NCBI RefSeq assembly: GCF_012641405.1
Contig: NZ_JABAII010000007.1
Coordinates: forward strand, 62,001-126,000
DNA length: 64,000 nt
Origin: Rhizobium sp. P40RR-XXII
GTDB lineage: Bacteria > Pseudomonadota > Alphaproteobacteria > Rhizobiales > Rhizobiaceae
Reading direction: 5' to 3'
A program made the position numbers and the translations under genes. This document shows, in pieces, positions 56,296 to 64,000 of the stretch (positions are counted from its first letter, which is position 1; every line of letters starts with the position of its first letter). Under the pieces are notes generated by a model. It was not told the DNA's origin. It saw only the letters and a program-made list of their open reading frames with translations, and ran no database searches.

Positions 56296-56476
56296 TTTGC
56301 TTTGACGATCAATGCCGTATCAGCATCCGCCGGATTGCGAAAAACCTGAAATCCGTATCGATCCATTTTTCAGTTCAGCCACTCCACAGGTTGTTTTTTG
56401 AAACGTCAACCTATTGTTTTCATGCTGTATTTCTACAATTTTCAACTTGCAGCCATCGACTTCTGCAACTTTTGAC

Positions 56477-56501
56477 GGAACTAAAACCCTAGTGAACCAT
56501 T
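56477..56501 (+). promoter_or_regulatory. Possible EcfG/RpoE2-type general stress promoter
   Basis: GGAAC (56477-56481), 18 bases, then TT (56500-56501) matches the form GGAAC-N18/19-TT known for the RpoE2 sigma factor of rhizobia. It lies about 108 bases upstream of the PRC-barrel start, within the 56257-56608 gap, which is otherwise free of genes. The match is short and could be chance. Confidence 0.4.
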
Positions 56502-56608
56502 TGCCTTTATAACCGACACGAGGAATGTCGGTAAATGGAGGTTCCACTCGCGCTGGTAAGCATGCGCACTCGATAAGCATGCCCATCAGAATGAAAGGTA
56601 GGTTCACG

Positions 56609-57238
56609 ATGACTGGGAAACTCTTCACTTCTGTCGCTGCAGGCGCAATCTTCGCCACGGCCTCGGTGCTTTCGCCGATGGCGTTCGCTCAGGCGCAGCA
56701 ACCGTCGAACGGGGGCGCTGGCAATACCGGCAACGCGCCGGTGACGCAATCCGCCCCGGCGACGCCGGACGCTACAAAGCCGGATAGCTCGATGCCGCAG
56801 ACCAAGGCTCAGGCACCCGCTTCGCCAAGTGGCACCGAACAGGCCGGCTACTTAACCACGCAGTCGGCTGATCAGATCAGTGCCAAGACCTATATGGGCC
56901 AGTCGGTCTATAATGGTCAGAACGAAAGCATCGGTAGCATCAACGACCTGATCCTGCAGAAGCAGGGCGGTGTTGTCGCCGCAGTCGTCGGCGTCGGCGG
57001 CTTCCTTGGCATCGGCCAGAAGAGCGTCGCCGTACCGTTCGACAAGATCAATGCCACGCAGAATCCGCAGGACGGCACGGTTAAGCTCACGACGACCGAA
57101 ACGGCCGACTCGCTGAAGGCCGCGCCGGAATTCAAGACGCTGGCAATGCAGGCTTCCGAGAAGGCGGCAAGCTCGGCGGGTACGTCGACAATGCCGGCGA
57201 CGGACAACACCACGACTTCGTCGACCACCAATAAGTAA
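56609..57238 (+). CDS. Periplasmic PRC-barrel protein
   Basis: The 209-aa product has a signal peptide (MTGKLFTSVAAGAIFATASVLSPMAFAQAQ), a low-complexity Pro/Thr/Ala linker and a PRC-barrel domain (about 82-155, SAKTYMGQSVYNGQNESIGS and GFLGIGQKSVAVPFDKI), ending in a Thr/Ser-rich tail. PRC-barrel proteins are small beta domains often tied to stress responses in rhizobia, which fits the possible EcfG promoter upstream. ATG 56609 has an AAGGTAGG ribosome site and begins at the signal peptide. Function is otherwise unknown. Confidence 0.88.
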   Translation: MTGKLFTSVAAGAIFATASVLSPMAFAQAQQPSNGGAGNTGNAPVTQSAPATPDATKPDSSMPQTKAQAPASPSGTEQAGYLTTQSADQISAKTYMGQSVYNGQNESIGSINDLILQKQGGVVAAVVGVGGFLGIGQKSVAVPFDKINATQNPQDGTVKLTTTETADSLKAAPEFKTLAMQASEKAASSAGTSTMPATDNTTTSSTTNK

Positions 57239-57276
57239 AATAATGGTCAATTAAAATAATGGTCAGGCGAATATAG

Positions 57277-57316
57277 AAGCGGCGGCCCTTCCCGGCTGCC
57301 GCTTTCTTTGTTTTTG
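57277..57316 (+). terminator. Terminator of the PRC-barrel gene
   Basis: AAGCGGCGGCC and GGCTGCCGCTT pair over 11 positions with one G-T wobble around a 5-base loop, followed by TCTTTGTTTTTG. It lies about 40 bases after the stop codon and just before the convergent GGDEF/EAL gene. Confidence 0.8.
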
Positions 57317-57365
57317 TGAGAACGAAAAGCCGCTATGCGTTTTTCCTGGACTTCCTGGAGTTCGC

Positions 57366-58721
57366 CTAGGCGATCTCGCGTTCGTTGCTGAGCTCCAAAT
57401 AATGGCTTTGCAGATAACGAAGCGTTGCGGCGCTGTCTGCCGGCTTGCCGAAATAATAGCCCTGCCCCATGGCGCAGCCCAGTGACTTCAGTTTCGCCGC
57501 TTCGGCATGTTCCTCGATGCCTTCCGCTACTACCCGCAGTTCGAGCCCCTCGCACATGGCCAGCACCGCCTTGATGATATGTTCGGACACCCGATCCGAA
57601 TTCATACGGGAGACGAAGGCGCGGTCTATCTTAACCTTGTCGAAGATGAATTCGCGCAAGCGCCCGAGACTGGATTGACCGGTGCCGAAGTCATCAAGCG
57701 AGACGCGCGCACCCGCGGCGCGGAGATCGGCTATGATGCGATGCGCCGTGTCGGCCGAACTCACGACCGCGGTTTCGGTGATTTCGAGCTCGAGGCGATG
57801 CGGATCGAGGCCGGCACGCGCAAGGATGGCAAGGATGCTGCTGCTGGTGCCGGGATCCATCAATTGCGCCGAAGACAAATTGAAGGACAGGAAAAGCTCG
57901 CGCGGCCAGGAAAGCGCCGCCTCCGCCGCCTTTCGCAAAAGGGTTTCGGACAGGGCATCGATAAAGCCGCGCTCCTCGGCGAGCGGCACGAAGACAGCCG
58001 GGGAAACGAAGCCGAGATCCTGATCGTTCCAACGGGCAAGCGCCTCGAAGCCGACAACCATATTGTTGGCGAGCGAAACGATCGGCTGGAAATGCACATC
58101 GATGGCATCCGAAATGATGGCATTGCGCAGCGCCTGCTCGAGCTGCGTTGCGCGCTTCATTTCCTGAGCGATCTCCCTGGAATAGACGGTGATCTGCCCA
58201 CGGCCGCGACGCTTGGAGCGATAGAGCGCAGTTTCCGCATTTTTCAGGAGGTCGTCGAATTCCTCCCCGGCGAAGGGATGGATGGCGAAGCCGAAAGAGG
58301 CGGAAAGCCTGACATTGCGATCGCCGAGATCATAGGGCGCCGAAAGCACCTCGCGGATCATCTGCCCGAACTTCTCGGCCCCGACGCGCTCGAAGACCAA
58401 GGGAAGAACAAAGGCGAATTCGTCCCCGTCATGGCGCGTCACCATCGCTCCGTCGGGGATGCAGGCCTTGAGGCGATGCGCGACCTGGCAGAGAATCTCG
58501 TCACCGGCTTCGACGCCAAACAGGTCGTTGATCGGCTTGAAGGCATCCAGATTGACGATGCCGATGGTGAAGGGTGCCGGATCGCTGGCCCGTTCGAGCG
58601 AAATCGAACGCGTGCGCTCGCGCATGCGATGTCGATTGCCTAATCCGGTGAGCGGATCGGTATAAGCGATTGCCTGTGGCTCTTGACTGACTGGCCCTGG
58701 CAGCATTTCAGCCGATTTCAT
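57366..58721 (-). CDS. GGDEF-EAL protein (c-di-GMP turnover)
   Basis: The 451-aa cytosolic protein has a GGDEF-like domain (about 18-180) and an EAL domain (about 195-440), which make or degrade the second messenger cyclic di-GMP. The EAL side looks intact: GFEALARW, NLSSAQL, EITETAV, LDDFGTG and VVAEGIEE are all seen. The GGDEF signature is RHDGDEF, so the first Gly is Asp; cyclase activity may be reduced. No sensory domain precedes. ATG 58721 is chosen for its GGGA ribosome site; a GTG at 58745 is an alternative. Confidence 0.93.
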   Translation of the reverse strand: MKSAEMLPGPVSQEPQAIAYTDPLTGLGNRHRMRERTRSISLERASDPAPFTIGIVNLDAFKPINDLFGVEAGDEILCQVAHRLKACIPDGAMVTRHDGDEFAFVLPLVFERVGAEKFGQMIREVLSAPYDLGDRNVRLSASFGFAIHPFAGEEFDDLLKNAETALYRSKRRGRGQITVYSREIAQEMKRATQLEQALRNAIISDAIDVHFQPIVSLANNMVVGFEALARWNDQDLGFVSPAVFVPLAEERGFIDALSETLLRKAAEAALSWPRELFLSFNLSSAQLMDPGTSSSILAILARAGLDPHRLELEITETAVVSSADTAHRIIADLRAAGARVSLDDFGTGQSSLGRLREFIFDKVKIDRAFVSRMNSDRVSEHIIKAVLAMCEGLELRVVAEGIEEHAEAAKLKSLGCAMGQGYYFGKPADSAATLRYLQSHYLELSNEREIA

Positions 58722-58846
58722 ATGCGGTCCCGACGTTTTCTCCACCCTGCAAAAGCATGACGGCGAAGTCTTAACAAAGGATAGCGGGAGGACGGTGATT
58801 CAATGCCGGCGATAAGTTGCCGTCACCGGCGATCTCCTTGTAACAT

Positions 58847-60580
58847 TTATCTATTTTGCGCCTTGTGGGGGCTGCGCATATACTTCTGAAACACCGTCTC
58901 GATGATGTCGGGACTGACCGGTTTCAGGATGACATCATCCATGCCGGCATCCCCACACTCCTTGCGATCACGCTCGAAGGCCTGCGTCAACACGCCGACG
59001 ATCGGCGTATGGAAACCGCTGCCTTTTTCCGCGCCGCGGATCAGCCTGGCGGCTTCGAAGCCGTTCAGGCCCGGCAGCGAAATATCCATCAGGATCAGCT
59101 CCGGGCGATGCTCCTGCCACAACCGCACCGCCTCATCGCCGCTTGCGGCGATCACGTAGCTGTATCCCAACCCTTCCAGGATCTGCGAAAAGACGATCTG
59201 ATTGATGTCATTATCTTCGGCAACGAGGATCTGCGCGCGGCGATCATCGCCGGCCGTGCGCCGCCATTCCGGCAGGAGCCCCGATTCCGCGGCATTCCCA
59301 GGTTCGCCGCGGATATTGCGGTTGAAATGGCGGGCAATCAGGAAGGCAAGTTCCGTGGCAAGCTGCGAGCCATCCAGCGACAGGGCGGCAAGGTTCTGCC
59401 GTTCGGCCAGCTCGATGCCGCGCTTGCCCAGCTGGTTGTCGACAATGACAAGATCGATCTTGACACCGTGCGCGCTCGCCACATCCAGAAACGCCGCCTC
59501 TTCATTCTCATTGTGAACGACGCAGGCCTCGAAGCCGTATTTCTCGAGCGTTTTCAGCGCGGCCGTTTCCGCGGCGAAGTCAGCCGTGACGACGAGAACC
59601 TTGCGGCCGCTGAAATTTTCCGGGACGAAGGTTTCCATGGCGGCAGGGCGGCGCGTAATGGTCTGCAATGCGGCCATGGGAACATAGGCACGCCGATAGG
59701 AGCGGTCGCTGTTTTCCCGGATGTGCGAGGCAAGCGCGAATTCATCGAAATCGCCGCCGTCCTTGGGCAGGTCCTGCATGGTGCAGACCAGGAAATAGCG
59801 GCCGGATTTGCCGATACGCTGCTTGCGCGTGACGATATCGCGCTCGATGCCGTCGCGGGCAATCTGGCGCTGCCGCGAGATCGACATCTCGCCGGTCTCG
59901 ATCACATGTCGGTCGCTCTCGTGGAAGCGATTGGCAAGATCCGTGGAAAACAGATCGAGGCTCTTGCGGCCGCGCACCTCATCGGCCGCGGTCTGGTATT
60001 TGTCGCAGAACGCCCTGTTGACCGCGACATAGATGAGATTCTGGTCCTTGACGAACACCGGGAACGGCAGGTTGTCGAGAACATCCTCGGTGAGCTGCAC
60101 GCGCTCCATATCGACGCGCCACTGCTCCTCGCGCTTCTTTGCCTCGGAGACGTCGGAGATGATGCAGAAGCCGATGCCGGAGGATAGCCGCCGCTTGCTG
60201 ATACGCACCCAACGGTCGTCGGTGAAATGCTCCGTCGTCTCGAAACGCTCGCGCCAATGCGAGGCGATGCGCTGCGATATCCAGCTGTCGCGGTTGGCGG
60301 CCGTCTTGGCCTGATTTGCCTGAGGCCGCATGCCCGTGTCGAAGACGGCACCGAGGAAGTCGCGCAATCGCGTCGACGGCTGCAGGTATTCCGGTTGGAT
60401 CGGGAAGAAATTCAGAACCTGGCGGCTGGCGAACAGCAACAGATCGTTCTTGTCATAGGCGAAGAAGGCGCTGGAAAGACCGTCACAGAAAGCGTCGAAG
60501 AACATCGCCTGCAGATTGCCGCCGAAGGGCGCATCCGCGGTCGCCATTGCCAGAGCTGCCTTGTCAATCTCGGCAGTCAT
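58847..60580 (-). CDS. PAS-PAS-receiver protein without kinase domain
   Basis: The 577-aa cytosolic protein has two PAS-like regions (about 30-145 and 160-270), a degenerate receiver-like region (about 327-415) and a complete receiver (about 449-570) with acidic Glu455/Asp456, phosphoacceptor Asp499 (LILMDIS), Thr532 and Lys553. No histidine kinase H-box or ATPase domain is found, so a partner must phosphorylate Asp499, or the protein acts through its sensor part. The neighbouring GGDEF/EAL gene (57366-58721) is on the same strand downstream, so it may be functionally linked; the gap is about 125 bases. ATG 60580 is chosen over an in-frame GTG 5 codons earlier. Confidence 0.9.
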   Translation of the reverse strand: MTAEIDKAALAMATADAPFGGNLQAMFFDAFCDGLSSAFFAYDKNDLLLFASRQVLNFFPIQPEYLQPSTRLRDFLGAVFDTGMRPQANQAKTAANRDSWISQRIASHWRERFETTEHFTDDRWVRISKRRLSSGIGFCIISDVSEAKKREEQWRVDMERVQLTEDVLDNLPFPVFVKDQNLIYVAVNRAFCDKYQTAADEVRGRKSLDLFSTDLANRFHESDRHVIETGEMSISRQRQIARDGIERDIVTRKQRIGKSGRYFLVCTMQDLPKDGGDFDEFALASHIRENSDRSYRRAYVPMAALQTITRRPAAMETFVPENFSGRKVLVVTADFAAETAALKTLEKYGFEACVVHNENEEAAFLDVASAHGVKIDLVIVDNQLGKRGIELAERQNLAALSLDGSQLATELAFLIARHFNRNIRGEPGNAAESGLLPEWRRTAGDDRRAQILVAEDNDINQIVFSQILEGLGYSYVIAASGDEAVRLWQEHRPELILMDISLPGLNGFEAARLIRGAEKGSGFHTPIVGVLTQAFERDRKECGDAGMDDVILKPVSPDIIETVFQKYMRSPHKAQNR

Positions 60581-60850
60581 TCGTCCGATTCCCACACTCT
60601 ACCAGTTTCACAGCACGGCGAACCGACGGTGCGGCGTTCGCTCTAAAAGACATGTTTGAAAAGTTGCATGCTGGCCTGTGCACTTGAAGCAGATGGCACC
60701 TGGCTCATGGAAGTTGACGGCCACCAACCTGCCATCAAGAGCCGTCAGCATGCACGAAGCGCGCCACCTGCAGTCATTTCAAGCTTCTCGTCCCACAACC
60801 TGTCATCATTCCCTTAAACATTGATTAAATTTCTTAACAAAGCCCCTGGG

Positions 60851-60958
60851 ACGATAACGCCGAAAAGTGTCAGCGGTTTTCGGAGGACATCATGCTCTCT
60901 ACCTATTTGATTCCAACGGATTCTGCTTTCAGACCGATCCGACCTAAAATCGTTCGGC
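60851..60958. repeat. Rhizobial palindromic repeat, composite (copy B)
   Basis: The stretch includes CCGAAAAGTGTCAGCGGTTTT, GGACATCATGCTCT and GACCTAAAAT blocks that match the reverse complement of the unit at 11472-11583. Here it lies between the PAS-receiver gene and mutL. The mutL start is 83 bases past its right edge. Confidence 0.7.
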
Positions 60959-61040
60959 GCCGGAACGGAAACGGGTGGATGAAGACAAGCCGATCGCCTT
61001 TCCTCTTTTCACGCTGCCGCGAATCCACGACAATGACACC

Positions 61041-62873
61041 ATGGCCATCAAGCAACTCTCCGAAACACTGATCAACCAGATCGCTGCCGGCGAAGTCATC
61101 GAACGCCCGGCAAGTGCTGCCAAGGAGCTGATCGAAAACGCGCTGGATGCCGGCGCGACGCGGATCGAGATCGCGACCGCCGGCGGCGGCAAGGCCTTGC
61201 TGCGGGTGACCGATAACGGCTCCGGCATGGGAGAGGCCGACCTTGAGCTCGCAGTCCGGCGCCACTGCACCTCGAAGATCTCCGAAACGTTGGAGGATAT
61301 CCGCACCCTCGGCTTCCGCGGCGAAGCCCTGCCTTCCATAGGCTCGGTGGCAAAGCTTTCAATTGCCAGCCGCAGGGCGGGTGCGAACGGCGGCGCCGAG
61401 ATTGCCGTTGCCGGCGGCAAGGTTCTGCATCTACGCCCGGCGGCCGCCAATACCGGCACGATCGTCGAGGTGCGCGACCTGTTCTTCGCCACCCCGGCGC
61501 GCCTCAAATTCCTGAAGACCGAGAAGGCGGAGGCGGCCGCGATCACCGAGGTCGTCAAGCGCATGGCGATCGCCTTTCCACGCGTGCGCTTCGTGCTGTC
61601 AGGCAGCGACCGCTCGACGCTAGAACTCCCAGCGACCGGTGACGATCATCTTGCCCGCATGGCGCAGATACTTGGCGCCGAATTCAAGGACAATGCCATT
61701 GCGCTCGACGCCGAGCGCGAGGATGTGAGCCTCACCGGCTTTGCTGGCGTGCCGACCTTCAATCGTGGCAACTCGGCGCATCAATATGCCTTCGTCAATG
61801 GCCGGCCGGTACAGGACAAGCTGATCCTGTCGGCGATCCGCGGTGCCTATGCCGAAACCATTCCCGCCGGGCGCTATCCCATTGCCGTGCTTTCATTGAC
61901 GCTCGATCCGGCGCTGGTCGACGTCAACGTGCACCCGGCCAAATCCGATGTGCGCTTCCGCGATCCGGGGCTGGTGCGCGGCCTGATCGTCGGTGCCGTT
62001 CGCGAAGCGCTGGCGCGCGAGGGCGACCGCGCCGCGACGACCGGCGCCGACGGCATGTTGCGCGCCTTCACCACCGGGCGCTCCGGCTTTCAGCCGGGTT
62101 GGCGACCCTCGCCGCCCCCGACGCCTTGGACGGCCGAAACGTCGCCGTCCCGTCCCTATGGAAGCCCCGCAGCTACGGCGGGCTACAGATTTGCCGAAAG
62201 ACCGCAGGCGACCTTCGAGGGACTTGTCATGCCCACCGCGCGTGCCGAGGTGGCGTCCCCGGTGGAACCGGTGCGGGCCGAGGAGCCGGCGCGCTTTCCG
62301 CTGGGGGCTGCCCGCGCGCAGCTGCACGAGAACTATATCGTCGCCCAGACGGAGAACGGGCTTGTCATCGTCGACCAGCATGCAGCGCACGAGCGGCTGG
62401 TGTTCGAGGCCATGCGCAAAGCCCTGCATTCGAAACGCCTGTCCTCGCAGGTCCTGCTCATTCCCGAAATCGTCGACCTGCCCGAAGAGGATTGCGACCG
62501 GCTGATGGCGTTTGCCGAGGAACTCGGGGAGCTTGGGCTTGCCATCGAGCGCTTCGGCCCCGGCGCAGTTGCCGTGCGGGAGACGCCGGCCATGCTCGGC
62601 GAGGTCGACGCGCAGGGCCTGGTGCGGCAGCTAGCCGACGAGATCGCCGAATGGGATACCGCCGCCGGCCTTGCCGCCAAGCTGGAATATGTCGCCGCAA
62701 CCATGGCCTGCCACGGTTCGGTGCGATCGGGCAGGCGTTTGCGCCCGGAAGAAATGAATGCGCTTTTGCGGCAAATGGAGGCCACGCCCGGCTCCGGACA
62801 GTGCAATCATGGCCGGCCAACCTATATAGAGCTGAAGCTCTCGGACATCGAGCGGCTCTTCGGGCGCAGCTGA
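61041..62873 (+). CDS. mutL: DNA mismatch repair protein MutL
   Basis: The 610-aa protein has the GHKL ATPase N-domain: [26 protein letters not shown] (about 14-39), [14 protein letters not shown] and [15 protein letters not shown]; then a linker, and a C-terminal dimer domain (about 430-610). The endonuclease motif DQHA-x2-E-x4-E is present ([13 protein letters not shown], about 458-470), with [10 protein letters not shown] and CNHGRP that complete a metal site, so it is the nicking type found where MutH is absent. ATG 61041 ([10 protein letters not shown]) fits the family start. Confidence 0.97.
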   Translation: MAIKQLSETLINQIAAGEVIERPASAAKELIENALDAGATRIEIATAGGGKALLRVTDNGSGMGEADLELAVRRHCTSKISETLEDIRTLGFRGEALPSIGSVAKLSIASRRAGANGGAEIAVAGGKVLHLRPAAANTGTIVEVRDLFFATPARLKFLKTEKAEAAAITEVVKRMAIAFPRVRFVLSGSDRSTLELPATGDDHLARMAQILGAEFKDNAIALDAEREDVSLTGFAGVPTFNRGNSAHQYAFVNGRPVQDKLILSAIRGAYAETIPAGRYPIAVLSLTLDPALVDVNVHPAKSDVRFRDPGLVRGLIVGAVREALAREGDRAATTGADGMLRAFTTGRSGFQPGWRPSPPPTPWTAETSPSRPYGSPAATAGYRFAERPQATFEGLVMPTARAEVASPVEPVRAEEPARFPLGAARAQLHENYIVAQTENGLVIVDQHAAHERLVFEAMRKALHSKRLSSQVLLIPEIVDLPEEDCDRLMAFAEELGELGLAIERFGPGAVAVRETPAMLGEVDAQGLVRQLADEIAEWDTAAGLAAKLEYVAATMACHGSVRSGRRLRPEEMNALLRQMEATPGSGQCNHGRPTYIELKLSDIERLFGRS

Positions 62874-62929
62874 CAGCAGCCGTTTCCAAACGGAACTTTT
62901 CCGGGAAATGGTCTGGAAAAGTTGCGCTT

Positions 62930-62983
62930 GCTGCATAATTTCATCCTTAAGTCGAAATTGGTTTAGGGATAAAATTATGCAGC
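62930..62983. repeat. Palindromic repeat, GCTGCATAATTT type
   Basis: Arms GCTGCATAATTT-x-ATCC and GGAT-AAAATTATGCAGC pair across the unit, which lies 56 bases after the mutL stop codon. With the next repeat it fills the gap to the DUF2093 gene, and such units are common rhizobial intergenic repeats. Confidence 0.75.
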
Positions 62984-62995
62984 AGATTTAAAGTG

Positions 62996-63039
62996 CTACA
63001 GCGACCTTTGCGCGTCATATTTGACGCGCGGCGCTGTAG
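62996..63039. repeat. Palindromic repeat of the CAGCGCCGCGCGTC family (second copy)
   Basis: CTACAGCGACC..GCGCGTC and GACGCGCGGCGCTGTAG pair with a short central loop. It shares the arm sequence of the palindrome at 37283-37316. It lies 44 bases before the DUF2093 start, so it may instead affect its leader. Confidence 0.75.
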
Positions 63040-63082
63040 TGCGGTATGGCAAACAGATGACAGAGATCAAGGACGGCGTCAG

Positions 63083-63313
63083 ATGAATCTTTTCGAAGGA
63101 CATGGAAACCGCGAGGCGAAGGTTCGCTATCTCGACGGCGATTTCCAGATCCTGATGCCTGGCTCCTACGTCATCTGCGCCATGACCGGCAAGCACATCG
63201 CTCTCGATGAGCTGCGCTACTGGAGCGTTGCCCGGCAGGAGCCCTATGCCGATGTCATCACCTCGCTCGAGGCCGAGAAGCGCGCCGGCGCGCTGCCTAA
63301 TCAGAAGCGCTGA
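63083..63313 (+). CDS. DUF2093 family protein
   Basis: The 76-aa protein opens MNLFEGHGNREAKVRYLDGDFQIL and has PGSYVICAMTGKHIALDELRYWSV, the DUF2093 style: a small, mostly beta protein found beside lpxK in alphaproteobacteria. Its single visible Cys (VICAM) and the YWSV-x-R block are conserved in the family as I recall. Function is unknown; the place next to lpxK suggests a link with lipid A metabolism. ATG 63083 is used, since an earlier ATG (62993) lies inside a repeat. Confidence 0.88.
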   Translation: MNLFEGHGNREAKVRYLDGDFQILMPGSYVICAMTGKHIALDELRYWSVARQEPYADVITSLEAEKRAGALPNQKR

Positions 63314-63342
63314 TTTTCCGCGCTGGATAACTGAACCTGGCT

Positions 63343-64000
63343 TTAAGCTGCTTTGCTGTTGCGCTTTTCCCGCAAGCGCCGTTCGCGCGCGGCCGCGATC
63401 GCCCTGTCGATGATCAGTGCCGGCGCCCCCGGATCATCAAAGACCATGTCGATCTCGATCACCTTGCAGCGCTGCAGCAATTCGCCGGCGCGACCATGAT
63501 GTCCGATCAGGCGCACGTAGTCCTTGGACGTGGTGACGATCTCCAGCCCTTCGCGCGAGGCTATGTCGAGCATGTCGGTGACGTCGTCTTCGCCGAGATG
63601 TTCATGATCGCCGAAGCTGCGCCGGACGGCGATATCGGCCCCCAGCGTCTCGACCGTGCGGAAAAACTTGGCCGGATCGGCAATACCAGCAAAGGCGAGC
63701 ACCTTGCGGCTGCGCAAATCCTCCTGCCCGCGCACTCTAACGCTCGCGGCAAAGAAGGGCTTTCCGGCCCTTGCCGCAAGCCGAACGACGCGATCGGCGG
63801 CATTGCCCTCGCCGACCTTCAAAAGGGCGGATGCGAAGAGAAGCTGGGTGCGCAGCGGCGCACGCACAGGACCGCCAGGAACGAGATGGCCGTTGCCGAC
63901 GCCTCTGCCGGCATCGATCACCAGAAGAGCGTAGTCGATGGCAAGATGAGCGCTCTGGAAACCGTCGTCCATGATGATGAGGTCGGCGCCCTCGCGCACG
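63343..64000 (-). CDS. lpxK: Tetraacyldisaccharide 4'-kinase, 3' part (start outside the window)
   Basis: LpxK phosphorylates the 4' position of the lipid A precursor at the inner membrane. The visible 218 residues contain [12 protein letters not shown] (the family's DDGxQ block), [39 protein letters not shown] and FGDHEHL, then TTSKDYVRL. The N-terminal membrane anchor and P-loop lie beyond the right edge. The stop is at 63343-63345; the DUF2093 gene is convergent with 29 bases between. Confidence 0.95.
   Translation of the reverse strand, partial: VREGADLIIMDDGFQSAHLAIDYALLVIDAGRGVGNGHLVPGGPVRAPLRTQLLFASALLKVGEGNAADRVVRLAARAGKPFFAASVRVRGQEDLRSRKVLAFAGIADPAKFFRTVETLGADIAVRRSFGDHEHLGEDDVTDMLDIASREGLEIVTTSKDYVRLIGHHGRAGELLQRCKVIEIDMVFDDPGAPALIIDRAIAAARERRLREKRNSKAA

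Noticed and set aside
1..64000. tRNA, rRNA and CRISPR arrays.
   Set aside because: None was recognised when reading the intergenic regions; no regularly spaced repeats and no cloverleaf-like sequences were seen. A dedicated search was not possible.

Overview
The window is about 64 kb of high-GC chromosomal DNA from an alphaproteobacterium of the order Hyphomicrobiales, very probably Rhizobium or a close relative. The signs are gene content and order (split F0 operon atpI-atpB-atpE-atpF'-atpF, PA0069-type radical SAM next to rnhB, mutL-DUF2093-lpxK, a membrane-segment-free ftsK near ubiA), many rhizobial family proteins (DUF1217, DUF6101, DUF2093) and several copies of rhizobial palindromic intergenic repeats. 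No plasmid replication genes, prophage, CRISPR array, tRNA or rRNA gene was seen. The text below rests on reading translations and motifs; no database search was run.

Layout. 0-3.5 kb: the end of a Sua5-type tRNA modification gene, an FAD-linked 2-hydroxyacid dehydrogenase, and a GntR/HutC regulator divergent from a MOSC protein across a perfect 20-bp operator-like palindrome. 3.5-11.5 kb: ftsK, a large seven-repeat DUF1217 protein, DUF6101 and ubiA. 11.5-21.2 kb: a MipA-like outer membrane protein, a small lipoprotein, cfa, tex, purD, a small periplasmic protein and a Cache-domain chemoreceptor. 21.2-31.6 kb (mostly minus strand): DUF523, glyS, a decayed DUF559 gene, DUF2207, an EPSP synthase, lemA, glyQ, a small membrane protein, sppA, a tRNA-methyltransferase-like enzyme and DUF2007. 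31.7-36.2 kb: ispB, a TPR protein, ispE and moaB, joining isoprenoid supply with molybdopterin synthesis. 36.2-38.4 kb: a small accessory patch with an IS1595-family transposase remnant, a cupin, a secreted orphan and a short glycosyltransferase. 38.6-41.3 kb: radical SAM, rnhB and a kinase-like phosphotransferase. 41.5-44.2 kb: the F0 operon with a clear terminator. 44.5-50.4 kb: a SleB-like wall hydrolase, a corA-kup cation transport pair and an Mrp-type Fe-S carrier. 51-56.3 kb: an orphan LuxR protein, then an IclR regulator divergent from a sugar-acid operon (SDR, dgoK, dgoA, SMP-30 lactonase) of the De Ley-Doudoroff type. 56.6-60.6 kb: a PRC-barrel protein behind a possible general-stress promoter, a GGDEF/EAL protein and a PAS-PAS-receiver protein without kinase domain. 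61-64 kb: mutL, DUF2093 and the 3' part of lpxK.

Most of the window is housekeeping. No complete new defence or mobile system was found. The points most worth a second look are the repeat-built DUF1217 protein, the membrane-segment-free FtsK with a roughly 400-residue low-complexity linker, the GntR-MOSC pair with its operator, the EPSP synthase with a non-standard active-site loop lying between lemA and DUF2207, the LuxR protein that lacks key autoinducer-binding residues, the kinase-less PAS-receiver protein, and two decayed genes (DUF559 and IS1595 transposase).
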